From Shewanella sp. UCD-KL12 (lineage in GTDB: Bacteria; Pseudomonadota; Gammaproteobacteria; Enterobacterales; Shewanellaceae), in NCBI RefSeq assembly GCF_001957125.1, contig NZ_MPHJ01000022.1:1-61089 (forward strand): 61,089 bases of DNA, in the 5' to 3' direction. The notes beneath the pieces were generated by a model. That model worked only from the letters and a program-made list of their open reading frames with translations. It was not told where the DNA came from and ran no database searches. Position 1 is the first letter of the stretch. Every line of letters begins with the position of its first letter. A program made the translations under genes and the position numbers. Of the stretch, positions 16,892 through 24,902 are shown one piece after another.

Positions 16892-17068
16892 CTAATCGCC
16901 TAACTCTAAAATTTCACTGCGGTAGATATCAACTGAGCTATCAGCTTCAATGCCTATTCTATTATCTGAGAATACATTAATCTCGATATCTTTTAATTGC
17001 TGGCCCTTTTCATCAAAAATATTAGTAATGATGATTGATGAATTGGCCTTTCTGGTAAGTACGAGCAT
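16892..17068 (-). CDS. Divergent CsrA/RsmA-type RNA-binding protein, 58 residues
   Basis: Translation begins MLVLTRKANSSIIITNIF and ends SDNRIGIEADSSVDIYRSEI plus LELGD. The opening MLVLTRK matches the first strand of CsrA, with Arg-6; RIGIEA matches the RIGV(N/E)AP strand; VDIYRSEI matches VxVHREEI with the second RNA-binding Arg. Between strands 1 and 3 there is an insertion (about IFDEKGQQLKD) and a shortened strand 3, so this is a paralogue, not the housekeeping copy. A strong ribosome site (GGGAGG) lies four bases before ATG. Classical CsrA dimers bind GGA in leader RNAs and block translation. The gene is alone, with 212 bases to the end of the NSS gene upstream. Confidence 0.85.
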   Translation of the reverse strand: MLVLTRKANSSIIITNIFDEKGQQLKDIEINVFSDNRIGIEADSSVDIYRSEILELGD

Positions 17069-17193
17069 ATGACCTCCCTGTATAAAAAGCTCTTCATAGG
17101 TGTAGCAATGAAGTCAGAAATTAGCAAGAAATAGCATAAAGCAGGTACATGACAAAGACATGTAGCTATTAAATATTATCGGCCGCTAAAGAT

Positions 17194-17228
17194 AAAAAAG
17201 CCCCCACTCTCACAGCGAAGAGTAGGGG
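17194..17228 (-). terminator. Intrinsic terminator of the NSS transporter gene
   Basis: On the minus strand CCCCTACTCT pairs with AGAGTGGGG (one bulge), followed by six T. It separates the transporter from the CsrA-like gene, which therefore needs its own promoter between 17069 and 17190. Confidence 0.75.
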
Positions 17229-17280
17229 TAAAAGGAAATTTTTACCCAGTAACCACCTAGATCAAGGCTAATCCTTCAGA

Positions 17281-18657
17281 CTATGCCGTGACCATTGAAA
17301 GAAAGACTAAGCCTAGCCCAACAGGGGCAACATAGCGGATTAAGAAATACCACACCTGATAAGCGATAGGCATCTCATCTCCATTAAGCTCATCAAATGT
17401 GATGGTTTTAGGTAATATCCAGCCTACGAATATACCGACGAAGATACTGCACAGTGGCATCATTAAGGTGGTGATGAAAAAATCAAAAACATCAAAGAAG
17501 GTTTTACCAGCAAACTTATCGATAAAGCCCAGAGGATGAACACCAGATAAAATATTGAATGAGAAGATTGAGAGTAGGCCTAAAGCCCAGCTCAGGCAGC
17601 CACAAGCGACAGCCGCTTTACGCCGAGACCATGATGTTTTCTCTCTGAGCCAAGCAACTGCACATTCCATCATAGAGATAGCCGATGTTAACGCTGCAAA
17701 AAACAGTAGTAAGAAAAACATTGGGCCGATAACACCACCGCCCGGCATCTGGTTAAAAGCAAAAGGTAGCGTCATAAACACGAGCCCTGGCCCACCGCTT
17801 GGGTCCATGCCATAGGCGAACACAATCGGGAATATCGCCATACCAGCTAGCAGCGCCACAAGTGTATCTGCGGTGATTATCGTCAGTGATGCACGGGGAA
17901 TATTGGTCTTACGATCTAAATAAGCGCCGTATGCCATCAAGTTTGTGATCCCGACTCCTATCGAGAAAAATGCTTGGCCTATGGCATCGAGCACAACATC
18001 TGAATCTATTTTGGAGAAATCTGGAACAAACAGGAACTGAGCCGCCCGGTTAAAGTCGCCTTGAATAGCCGCAAAAATAACTAAACCCACCAGCATAATA
18101 AATAGTGCGGGCATCAACACCTTCACCGCTTTTTCGATACCCGCTTTTATCCCACGTGCAGACACGAATACCGTGATAAGCAGAAAAGCGCTGGCCCAGA
18201 GAAATAGCTCGCCAGCACTGGCATTTAGTCCATCGAAAGTGGCCTGCATCGCTGCATAATCGGCATTGGCAATCTCACCACTCCCTGACTTAAACACGTA
18301 GGCAATCGTCCATCCCCCTACAACGGTATAAAAAGAGAAGATGAGAATTGCGGCCGCAACCCCAAATAAGCCCATCCAGCGCCAGTTTAATGATTTCCCA
18401 GCTTCTTTCGCCACAGCAGAAATCGCGTTAGGTGGGCTCATCTGACCGCGACGGCCGACCAATAACTCTGCCATTAATATGGGAAGTACGATGACTAATA
18501 CAGCCAGAATGTAGATAAGTACGAAAGCGCCGCCACCATTTTCACCCGCCGCATAGGGAAAGCGCCAGATATTGGCTAAACCCACTGCGGAGCCCACTGC
18601 GGCAAAGAGGAAGCCTAATTTAGATGACCACTGTTCATGTTGTGTTGATTGCTGCAT
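17281..18657 (-). CDS. Sodium-dependent transporter, NSS/SNF family
   Basis: The 458-residue inner-membrane protein has about eleven membrane segments and the LeuT-family opening WSSKLGFLFAAVGSAVGLANIWRFPY, whose two halves (LGFLFAAVGSAVGLANIW, RFPY) hold the Na+ and substrate sites in TM1. TM6 (FFSIGVGITNLMAYGAYL) and TM8 (AALTSAISMMECAVAWL) signatures are also present. Bacterial members carry amino acids such as tryptophan (TnaT), tyrosine or leucine. Being downstream of kynureninase in the same direction (gap 232 bases), tryptophan is a reasonable substrate. The frame extends to GTG 18699, but ATG 18657 has GAGG seven bases before it. Confidence 0.88.
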   Translation of the reverse strand: MQQSTQHEQWSSKLGFLFAAVGSAVGLANIWRFPYAAGENGGGAFVLIYILAVLVIVLPILMAELLVGRRGQMSPPNAISAVAKEAGKSLNWRWMGLFGVAAAILIFSFYTVVGGWTIAYVFKSGSGEIANADYAAMQATFDGLNASAGELFLWASAFLLITVFVSARGIKAGIEKAVKVLMPALFIMLVGLVIFAAIQGDFNRAAQFLFVPDFSKIDSDVVLDAIGQAFFSIGVGITNLMAYGAYLDRKTNIPRASLTIITADTLVALLAGMAIFPIVFAYGMDPSGGPGLVFMTLPFAFNQMPGGGVIGPMFFLLLFFAALTSAISMMECAVAWLREKTSWSRRKAAVACGCLSWALGLLSIFSFNILSGVHPLGFIDKFAGKTFFDVFDFFITTLMMPLCSIFVGIFVGWILPKTITFDELNGDEMPIAYQVWYFLIRYVAPVGLGLVFLSMVTA

Positions 18658-18889
18658 GTCCTGCCTCGCTTTATTGTTATTTGCCTGCCTGCTTATCACG
18701 AGTCAAGGTGTGAGCAAGAGAGGCTAGCTCTTTTATCAGAGTCTCTGCGTAGGTAATGCTGAAACGGTAAACCTGAGGGTTAAATACGTTAATTAAGCTG
18801 ATGTGCGATGTCGCACGAACTGCTCACGCTAACCTATTGCATTAAAAAGGTATCAGTTAACCCATTAACCAATACCTATTTAAAGCGAT

Positions 18890-20140
18890 TTAGGTCACTG
18901 CATGTCGTTGGTTATACTGCGCTTCTTGCCAACGTCCTGTATCCATAATCTGCTTAATTTCAGCAATGGCATCCCAAAGGTCGACATAACGTAGGTAGAG
19001 CGGCGTAATACCAAATCGCAGCGTATCAGGTGCTCTGAAGTCTCCCATGATCCCAGCAGCAATCAGCGCCTGCATAATCGGGTACCCCTCTTTATGGCTC
19101 ATGGCAACTTGGCTACCTCTAAGTTCACCTTTTGGGCTAATCACTTCAAAACCATACTCGCCACATTGCTCTTCAATTAGGCGGATCATCATGTCGCCCA
19201 TGGCCAAAGACTTGTTACGGATCTGCTGCATGTCTGCGCGGGCACTGATCTCGATACCAATTTCTGATACAGACATAGTTAAAATCGGCTGAGTACCGCT
19301 TAGCATCTGCACTATGTCATCCGCCGGGGTATAGTCACGTTCAAATGCAAATGGCGCCTTATGTCCCCACCAACCAGTAAGAGGTTGTAGAGCCTTACCT
19401 TGGTGACGTTTAGCCACAAAGATAAATGCAGGGCTACCTGGGCCGCCATTGTAATATTTGTAGGTACAACCTATGGCAAAGTCAGCATTACAGGCATTAA
19501 GTTCAACAGGTAGGGCACCAGCGCTATGACACAGATCCCAGACTGAAATTGCGCCGACCTCATGGGTCAATGCCGTAATAGCCTTCATATCTAGCAAGCG
19601 TCCACTCTTATAGTGAACCTGAGTCAGACACACCACAGCAACACGACTGTCGATGGCCTTTACAATATCGTCGCCTTCAGCGAAAACGATTTCATAGTCA
19701 CTATCAAGCTGCTCTATTAACCCTTGAACCATATAGTTATCTGTAGGGAAGTTACTGCCCTCCATCACTATTTTTTTTCGTTCAGGGCGTAACGTCAGTG
19801 CAGCAGAAAGCACCTTATAGAGGTTAATGCCAGTCGAGTCAGTCATAACAACTTCACCCGCATCGGCGCCAATTGTTGTCGCGATTTGATCGCCTATATG
19901 CGTGGTTAACGTAAACCAGTCATTGATATTCCAGCTCTTGATTAAGTCCACGCCCCATTGGCGACTGACGACATCTTGAGCACGGGCTAAGGCTTTAGTC
20001 GGCATCGCACCTAACGAGTTACCAGTCATATACACCACGCCTTCAGGCAAGGTGAACTCATCACGAAAATGAGCTAAAGGGTCTTCTCTATCTAAACGTT
20101 CGCAATCTTCACGGGTGAGGTATGTCACAGCTCTCTCCAT
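18890..20140 (-). CDS. kynU: Kynureninase
   Basis: KynU is a PLP enzyme that cleaves kynurenine to anthranilate and alanine (or 3-hydroxykynurenine to 3-hydroxyanthranilate). The 416 residues show the family's GNSLGAMP motif near 42, TDSTGINLYK near 101, the VWDLCHSAGALPVEL stretch with the PLP-binding Asp, and CTYKYYNGGPGSP with the Schiff-base Lys near 229, followed by GWWGH and RFGITPLYLRYVD. Length is typical. The tryptophan dioxygenase and formamidase genes are not next to it, so the enzyme may work on imported kynurenine or with genes elsewhere. The likely tryptophan carrier downstream supports a catabolic role. Confidence 0.93.
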   Translation of the reverse strand: MERAVTYLTREDCERLDREDPLAHFRDEFTLPEGVVYMTGNSLGAMPTKALARAQDVVSRQWGVDLIKSWNINDWFTLTTHIGDQIATTIGADAGEVVMTDSTGINLYKVLSAALTLRPERKKIVMEGSNFPTDNYMVQGLIEQLDSDYEIVFAEGDDIVKAIDSRVAVVCLTQVHYKSGRLLDMKAITALTHEVGAISVWDLCHSAGALPVELNACNADFAIGCTYKYYNGGPGSPAFIFVAKRHQGKALQPLTGWWGHKAPFAFERDYTPADDIVQMLSGTQPILTMSVSEIGIEISARADMQQIRNKSLAMGDMMIRLIEEQCGEYGFEVISPKGELRGSQVAMSHKEGYPIMQALIAAGIMGDFRAPDTLRFGITPLYLRYVDLWDAIAEIKQIMDTGRWQEAQYNQRHAVT

Positions 20141-20595
20141 CCTAGAAGGCCGGTAGTTAACTGACTGTCAGTCCACCAGCACTTTATTAATTTGGTTTTA
20201 TTGTATTTATTTTCAATATTTTATTTTGCGCTTTGAATAGATACTAATCACAACTGATTTAACTTAAAAATAATATTAAGGTCAACAGGTATAACATTTT
20301 TAACATACCTAAAACCAGATGAAAAATGTCAAAGTTTGTTGCCAGTATCAGGCTTTAAGGTGTGTATGTTCGAAGGTTTGTGAGGCTTACGATTTATTGA
20401 AAAAAACCTGCTATCAAAAAGTAATAGCAGGTTGTTCAACGCAACTGGGAGGAAGAGTGAAAATGAAAGTTACACAATTTAAAGCCGTAAGATGAAGACT
20501 TCATATGCTCCCTAGCGCAACAGAAATGCTTGCCCTAGGGATTGACCCATAATACCTGTTAGCGATTGATAGGCATTAGTAGCGATGAGAGTCGA
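20141..20595. other. Intergenic region with kynU promoter side and a terminator
   Basis: The right half holds the terminator at 20400-20433; the left half, AT-rich, should hold the kynU promoter. A 10-codon frame at 20464 is too short to support. Nothing else is seen. Confidence 0.5.
20400..20433 (-). terminator. Intrinsic terminator of the LVIVD-like gene
   Basis: AACCTGCTAT (20405-20414) and ATAGCAGGTT (20424-20433) form a perfect 10-bp stem. On the minus strand it ends in seven T. It lies about 160 bases past the stop at 20596. Confidence 0.75.
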
Positions 20596-22437
20596 TCACC
20601 GCTTTTCAGCGACACTCTTATCGGCAGCTAATGCCTGCTTAGGTTGTAGTGGCCAAGGGGTCGTTGGCGCATTAAAGCTTGGCTCACCTAATACCGGACT
20701 GGATAACACATAGATCCCGTGATTAGTGAACAACCAGAATAGATTACGATCATACTCAACATAGACACCATGAGATAAGTTACCACGGGCAAAGTCCGGT
20801 ACGCGCTCTTCATTAAATGGTGGTACAAAGTAAGCCGTGATCTTAGGGTCTTTAGTGTCGGTTACATCAAACACCTGTAACCCAGCATTGTAGAAGTTAA
20901 AAGGTAAGATCCCAGCTTTAGGTGTACCAGGTTGTGTATAGTAGCCAGTACGCTTTGGGCCAAAACTGCCACGGCGCTGACAAAAGTCAGTAAACTTAGC
21001 ATCTGCAGGTGGTGTTGGCCTTGGTAATACCCCTACAGCAAAAGGTTTTTCAGGATCACTGACATCAATCATATGCACATCTTTATATGGCTCGAAACAG
21101 TCTTCATTGAGTGGGTAACCACTGAAATACACGATCCCGGTCTTTTCAACTTGAGATACATCGATAAAGTCGCCCTCGGTACCTGCAACACTTGGGGCAA
21201 AATTCATATGACTAACCACTGTCATATTGGCAGGGTCAGATATATCAACAACATAAAATCCTAGCCCCCCCATAGCTGCATAGCCGTACTTACCGCCTTT
21301 CTCCACAGGAGTCGGGATAAATAGTGACATACGAGCGCCCATCCAAGAGGTGCGGTTGCCCGCCCTTGGGTTAGCCTTATAAACCGCTTCATGCTCTTTA
21401 TCGAACGCGATTTGGCCTGGTACAGTCAGCTGATTAAGAAACTTAGGATTAGCTGGATCTGACATATCCCATGATTGATAACCCGCAGAATAGAGATCGT
21501 TGCCATACTCTGTCAGTGCATAGCTGGCATCAGGCGCTGCTGCAACAAACATGGTATCGCCACCAAAATACGCAGGAATATCACGTACGCCAGAGCCTTG
21601 TTGCTCACCAATTTTTGCATCGGGATGGTTTATATCGGTGGTACGCTCAGCGAGCAGTGTCCAATCTTTTGGTAGTGGACCATTCATCTCATAGACTTTA
21701 AAGCCTTTAAGATGATTGGCTTTTCGAATCGCTTCCACTTTTTCGGGTTCAGCCATCTTGTCATGAAGTAAACCAAAACGTCTTATCTCGAACGCTTGCA
21801 CCATCACATACTTACCCAGCTTTTCATTAAACTGAATGGAAGCGGCACCAAACATATCATCTTCTGGGTAGGGATTATGTTCAACACCCTCGGGACCATT
21901 AGGCCCCCAATTCTTTCCGCGGGTAAACAGTAACTCTAACTTTTTCGGATTAGTAATATCGAAAATTTTAAGCTCTCGGCGCACGTACTGATATAGGTAT
22001 CGACGTCCGTCAAAATCCACCATATTTTGCCAAGTGTGAAAAGGCTCAACTGTAATTGGATAATAAGCCTCTACTTTCATGTTCTTGCTGTATTGCTCTT
22101 TATCCCAATAATCAAGCAGACCATCAAACGGTTTACTTTCATAAGTATGAGCCGTCGCTATAGGATGAGTAAAAACCCCGGTTTTAGCATCCATCCCATA
22201 GCTCCCTTTAACAGGATCAACAGGCTTTTTATTACCGACCAGCTCACTGACATGCTTAACCCACTTATCAGTTACATTTTCGGCTTGACCACTCGCTGCT
22301 TGCGAGCTGAAAGAAAGTATCACTGCAAAACATGCAGCGGACAGAGTTGAAACCTTACATAAGGTAGAAACAGGCAGGTTTTTAATTGTTTTTTTAGCGC
22401 CTTTGGTTCTACAAATCACTTCGGTAGAATAAGCCAT
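20596..22437 (-). CDS. Large exported LVIVD-like beta-propeller repeat protein
   Basis: The 613-residue product has a long N-terminal leader with a hydrophobic core and a cleavage region near SSQA (about residue 45), so it is exported. The body shows at least five spaced repeats of the type v(F/V)D(I/V)(S/T)(D/N)P: IFDITNPKKLE, SWDMSDPANPK, VVDISDPANMT, MIDVSDPEKPF and VFDVTDTKDPK. This is the pattern of LVIVD proteins, a propeller-like fold. Conserved Trp, Gly and acidic stretches (GKNWGPNGPEG, GSFGPKRTGYY) suggest a ligand or metal site. No enzyme motif is recognised. AGAGGAAG just precedes ATG, and a terminator ends the single-gene unit. Confidence 0.75.
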   Translation of the reverse strand: MAYSTEVICRTKGAKKTIKNLPVSTLCKVSTLSAACFAVILSFSSQAASGQAENVTDKWVKHVSELVGNKKPVDPVKGSYGMDAKTGVFTHPIATAHTYESKPFDGLLDYWDKEQYSKNMKVEAYYPITVEPFHTWQNMVDFDGRRYLYQYVRRELKIFDITNPKKLELLFTRGKNWGPNGPEGVEHNPYPEDDMFGAASIQFNEKLGKYVMVQAFEIRRFGLLHDKMAEPEKVEAIRKANHLKGFKVYEMNGPLPKDWTLLAERTTDINHPDAKIGEQQGSGVRDIPAYFGGDTMFVAAAPDASYALTEYGNDLYSAGYQSWDMSDPANPKFLNQLTVPGQIAFDKEHEAVYKANPRAGNRTSWMGARMSLFIPTPVEKGGKYGYAAMGGLGFYVVDISDPANMTVVSHMNFAPSVAGTEGDFIDVSQVEKTGIVYFSGYPLNEDCFEPYKDVHMIDVSDPEKPFAVGVLPRPTPPADAKFTDFCQRRGSFGPKRTGYYTQPGTPKAGILPFNFYNAGLQVFDVTDTKDPKITAYFVPPFNEERVPDFARGNLSHGVYVEYDRNLFWLFTNHGIYVLSSPVLGEPSFNAPTTPWPLQPKQALAADKSVAEKR

Positions 22438-22896
22438 ACTTCCTCTCGAATCAGTTGGTTACGAACAACACTACAGATAAGTGCCGATAACAATATCAGT
22501 TCGATTCTAAGAAAGCATTACATAATAAGATAATAATATTACCTGCCACGGTTATAGCTTTTTAGATATATCCATAACCAAGCAACAGTAGATTTTTCAA
22601 GTTGCTGATTACTGATTATGGACGCATCAGATATCTAATAGTATCAAACAAATACCAACTAACTACCGACTCTCCTAAGACGGTCACAACCATAGTTGTT
22701 TACAATTTGCTTACATCGTCTATTTACAAGTCAACCCATACAGGTATATTAAATATTGGATATTTTATTTTAATTACTTATTTACCATTTGTAGTTTGAG
22801 TAATGATTAATAATGTTGTCATCCAGCTCATTAGGCAGGGCCCTTCAAGGTTCGTTTGCTTAACTACCCTAAATTAATAATAAGAGTGACAACACA
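22438..22896. other. Divergent promoter region
   Basis: AT-rich DNA between two outward-reading exported-protein genes. GTTGTCA (22815-22821) and TGACAAC (22887-22893) form a distant inverted repeat just before the M43 gene start. No known operator and no gene were found. Confidence 0.45.
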
Positions 22897-23979
22897 ATGA
22901 TAAATAAAATAACCCTCTCAATTTTCGCTGCTGCCGTTACAGCAACATCATTGGCACATGCCAAACAACCAGAGTTTTCAGATCATCACTGTAAAGCCGC
23001 AGAAACCAACGCTCAGCACTACAAAAACTTTCCATCAGCCTTGATTGAAGCCCAAGCCAGACATAAAAAAATAGCGAACGTTCACTCAGCAAGACAAAGC
23101 GCCGCTCAAGCGGCGCAGGGAAATGCTCATTCGCAGGATAGTAGTGACACCTCTTATATTATGGGAATATCAGCAACACCAAGTTATATCGTCCCTGTGG
23201 TATTTCATGTATATGGCACAGTGCATAATGGCGATACAGTCAATGATGCAGTCATTATCGATGCGCTCTATAAGACCAATGAGGACTTTCAAGGACAAAC
23301 TGCCGACTATGCTGATATTGACCCTGAGTTTCAAAGTGTAAAAGACCACCTCAATATTGAGTTTCGCCTCGCTGGTATTGATCCCAACGGCAACCCAACG
23401 ACTGGAATAATCTATCACCCAGAGTCATCAGGCGCGGGGAACTACTCAAGCTCAGATGTGAAAAATGATCACTGGGATAATTACAAGTATATGAATGTCT
23501 ACATTCAAAATGACTTGTATGCCGATGGCGTCACGAACAACTCAGGAGTTGCTTGGTACCCTGATAGCGGAATGTCTGATGATGGTTTAGCACGTGTGGC
23601 ATATAACGGCGCGTATTTAGGCACCAATACCGATGAGAATTTTCGCTCAGTACTCACCCATGAGTTTGGTCACTTTATGGATTTGATTCATACCTTCGAA
23701 GGCGGGTGCAAACGAGGTGCGGCTAAGCGCTGTTCACGCACAGGCGATGAAGCCTGCGATACACCACAGCAAAATAGTTGGCAGATGAACCCAGGTGATG
23801 GCGGCATTCTTAACTGCATGGGGCAGACTATCAATTGGCAAAACTTTATGGCTTATTCTGATCAATATGCCAACTTTACCCAAGATCAGGTCGATCGCAT
23901 GATTAATGGTTTAAACAGCTCTTCACGCGCAAGCCTTTGGTCTGCATCGAACCTATCAGCAACAGGCGTTGCCAACTAA
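22897..23979 (+). CDS. Secreted M43-family (pappalysin-like) zinc metalloprotease
   Basis: The 360-residue product has a clear signal peptide (cleavage after SLAHA, residue 22), a propeptide-like helical region to about residue 85, and a catalytic domain opening with VPVVFHVYGT. The zinc site is HEFGHFMDLIH at residues 255-265 (His-255, Glu-256, His-259, His-265), followed by TFEGGC and a Met-turn NFMAYSD near 327. The usual Gly at position 8 of the motif is Asp-262; other residues at this position are known in the family, so the site can still be active. Paired cysteines after the motif (CKRGAAKRC, ACDTPQ, NCMGQ) are typical. It probably digests external protein. Confidence 0.88.
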   Translation: MINKITLSIFAAAVTATSLAHAKQPEFSDHHCKAAETNAQHYKNFPSALIEAQARHKKIANVHSARQSAAQAAQGNAHSQDSSDTSYIMGISATPSYIVPVVFHVYGTVHNGDTVNDAVIIDALYKTNEDFQGQTADYADIDPEFQSVKDHLNIEFRLAGIDPNGNPTTGIIYHPESSGAGNYSSSDVKNDHWDNYKYMNVYIQNDLYADGVTNNSGVAWYPDSGMSDDGLARVAYNGAYLGTNTDENFRSVLTHEFGHFMDLIHTFEGGCKRGAAKRCSRTGDEACDTPQQNSWQMNPGDGGILNCMGQTINWQNFMAYSDQYANFTQDQVDRMINGLNSSSRASLWSASNLSATGVAN

Positions 23980-24266
23980 TTAGCAAGCCTATGACACGCT
24001 CACTGGCCACCGATATGGCTAGTGAGCAAAACAATAAAAATATGATAAAGAACAGACCAACTCAACAATACAGCTCAAATACCCCTTCATAACTATCGCA
24101 GCGAAATACCCGCCAAATAGATTAAACGTTAAAACTCTGGCCATTCGGTCATAGCAAGATTAAAGCGTAAGCATATCCACTCTCAAATAAGTGCGAACAT
24201 CTTTCTGCCTATGCTAACTTATACCAATTGATATTAGCGCTAGCTCCCCTCACACAAGGATCTGTT

Positions 24267-24887
24267 ATGCCCGAGGAAAGAAAGAAAATCTTAGTCTTAT
24301 TCGCCCATCCTTCCCAAGAGCGCTCGGAGGTTAATAGGCTACTATTTAAAGCGAGCCAAGAGCATGTTGACGTAACAGCAGTGGACCTTTACCGAGAGTA
24401 CCCTACTTTTCACATTAATATTGACAAAGAGCAGCAACGTTTAATCGACCATGATGTGATCGTTTTTCTTTTTCCACTGCACTGGTATTCGACACCCGCC
24501 ATCTTAAAGCAGTGGCAAGACTTAGTCTTAGAGTATGGTTTTGCCTATGGTGAAGGCGGCACAGCATTAAAAGACAAAGTATTCTTTTGCGCCACCACTG
24601 CAGGCGGCAGCGAACATGCCTACCAGCACGAAGGCTACAATCACTTCTCTATCCGTGAATTACTGCACCCGATAGAACAAACGGCCAATTTAACAGGCAT
24701 GAAATACCTTGCCCCCTTAGTGCTATTTAGCAGTCGAAATGCCAAAGAAGAGGGACGGATCCCAGCCCATGTTCAAACATATAGCCAGCTTTTATCTGCA
24801 TTAGCGAGTGATACTCTAGACTTAGAAAATGCGGCTTCACGGCCTTTACTTATGCGACCTACAGAGCAAGAAGCCGAATCACATTAG
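24267..24887 (+). CDS. NAD(P)H oxidoreductase, KefF/KefG type ancillary protein of Kef antiporter
   Basis: The 206-residue flavodoxin-like protein starts with ILVLFAHPSQERSEVNRLL and has the FMN/quinone-reductase motif FLFPLHWYSTPAILKQWQD, then LVLEYGFAYG and ATTAGGSEHAY, as in KefF/KefG. These proteins bind the cytoplasmic side of Kef antiporters and are needed for full activity. ATG 24267 is chosen because AAGGA stands six bases before it; the frame is open to 24228. It ends 15 bases before the antiporter gene, forming a two-gene operon. KefF versus KefG cannot be separated by eye. Confidence 0.88.
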   Translation: MPEERKKILVLFAHPSQERSEVNRLLFKASQEHVDVTAVDLYREYPTFHINIDKEQQRLIDHDVIVFLFPLHWYSTPAILKQWQDLVLEYGFAYGEGGTALKDKVFFCATTAGGSEHAYQHEGYNHFSIRELLHPIEQTANLTGMKYLAPLVLFSSRNAKEEGRIPAHVQTYSQLLSALASDTLDLENAASRPLLMRPTEQEAESH

Positions 24888-24902
24888 GAGAAGGTATTTA
24901 TT

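Noticed and set aside
20464..20496. Ten-codon frame with GGAGG upstream
   Set aside because: Spacing to the ATG is long (about twelve bases), no attenuator-like alternative stems, and no gene directly behind it.
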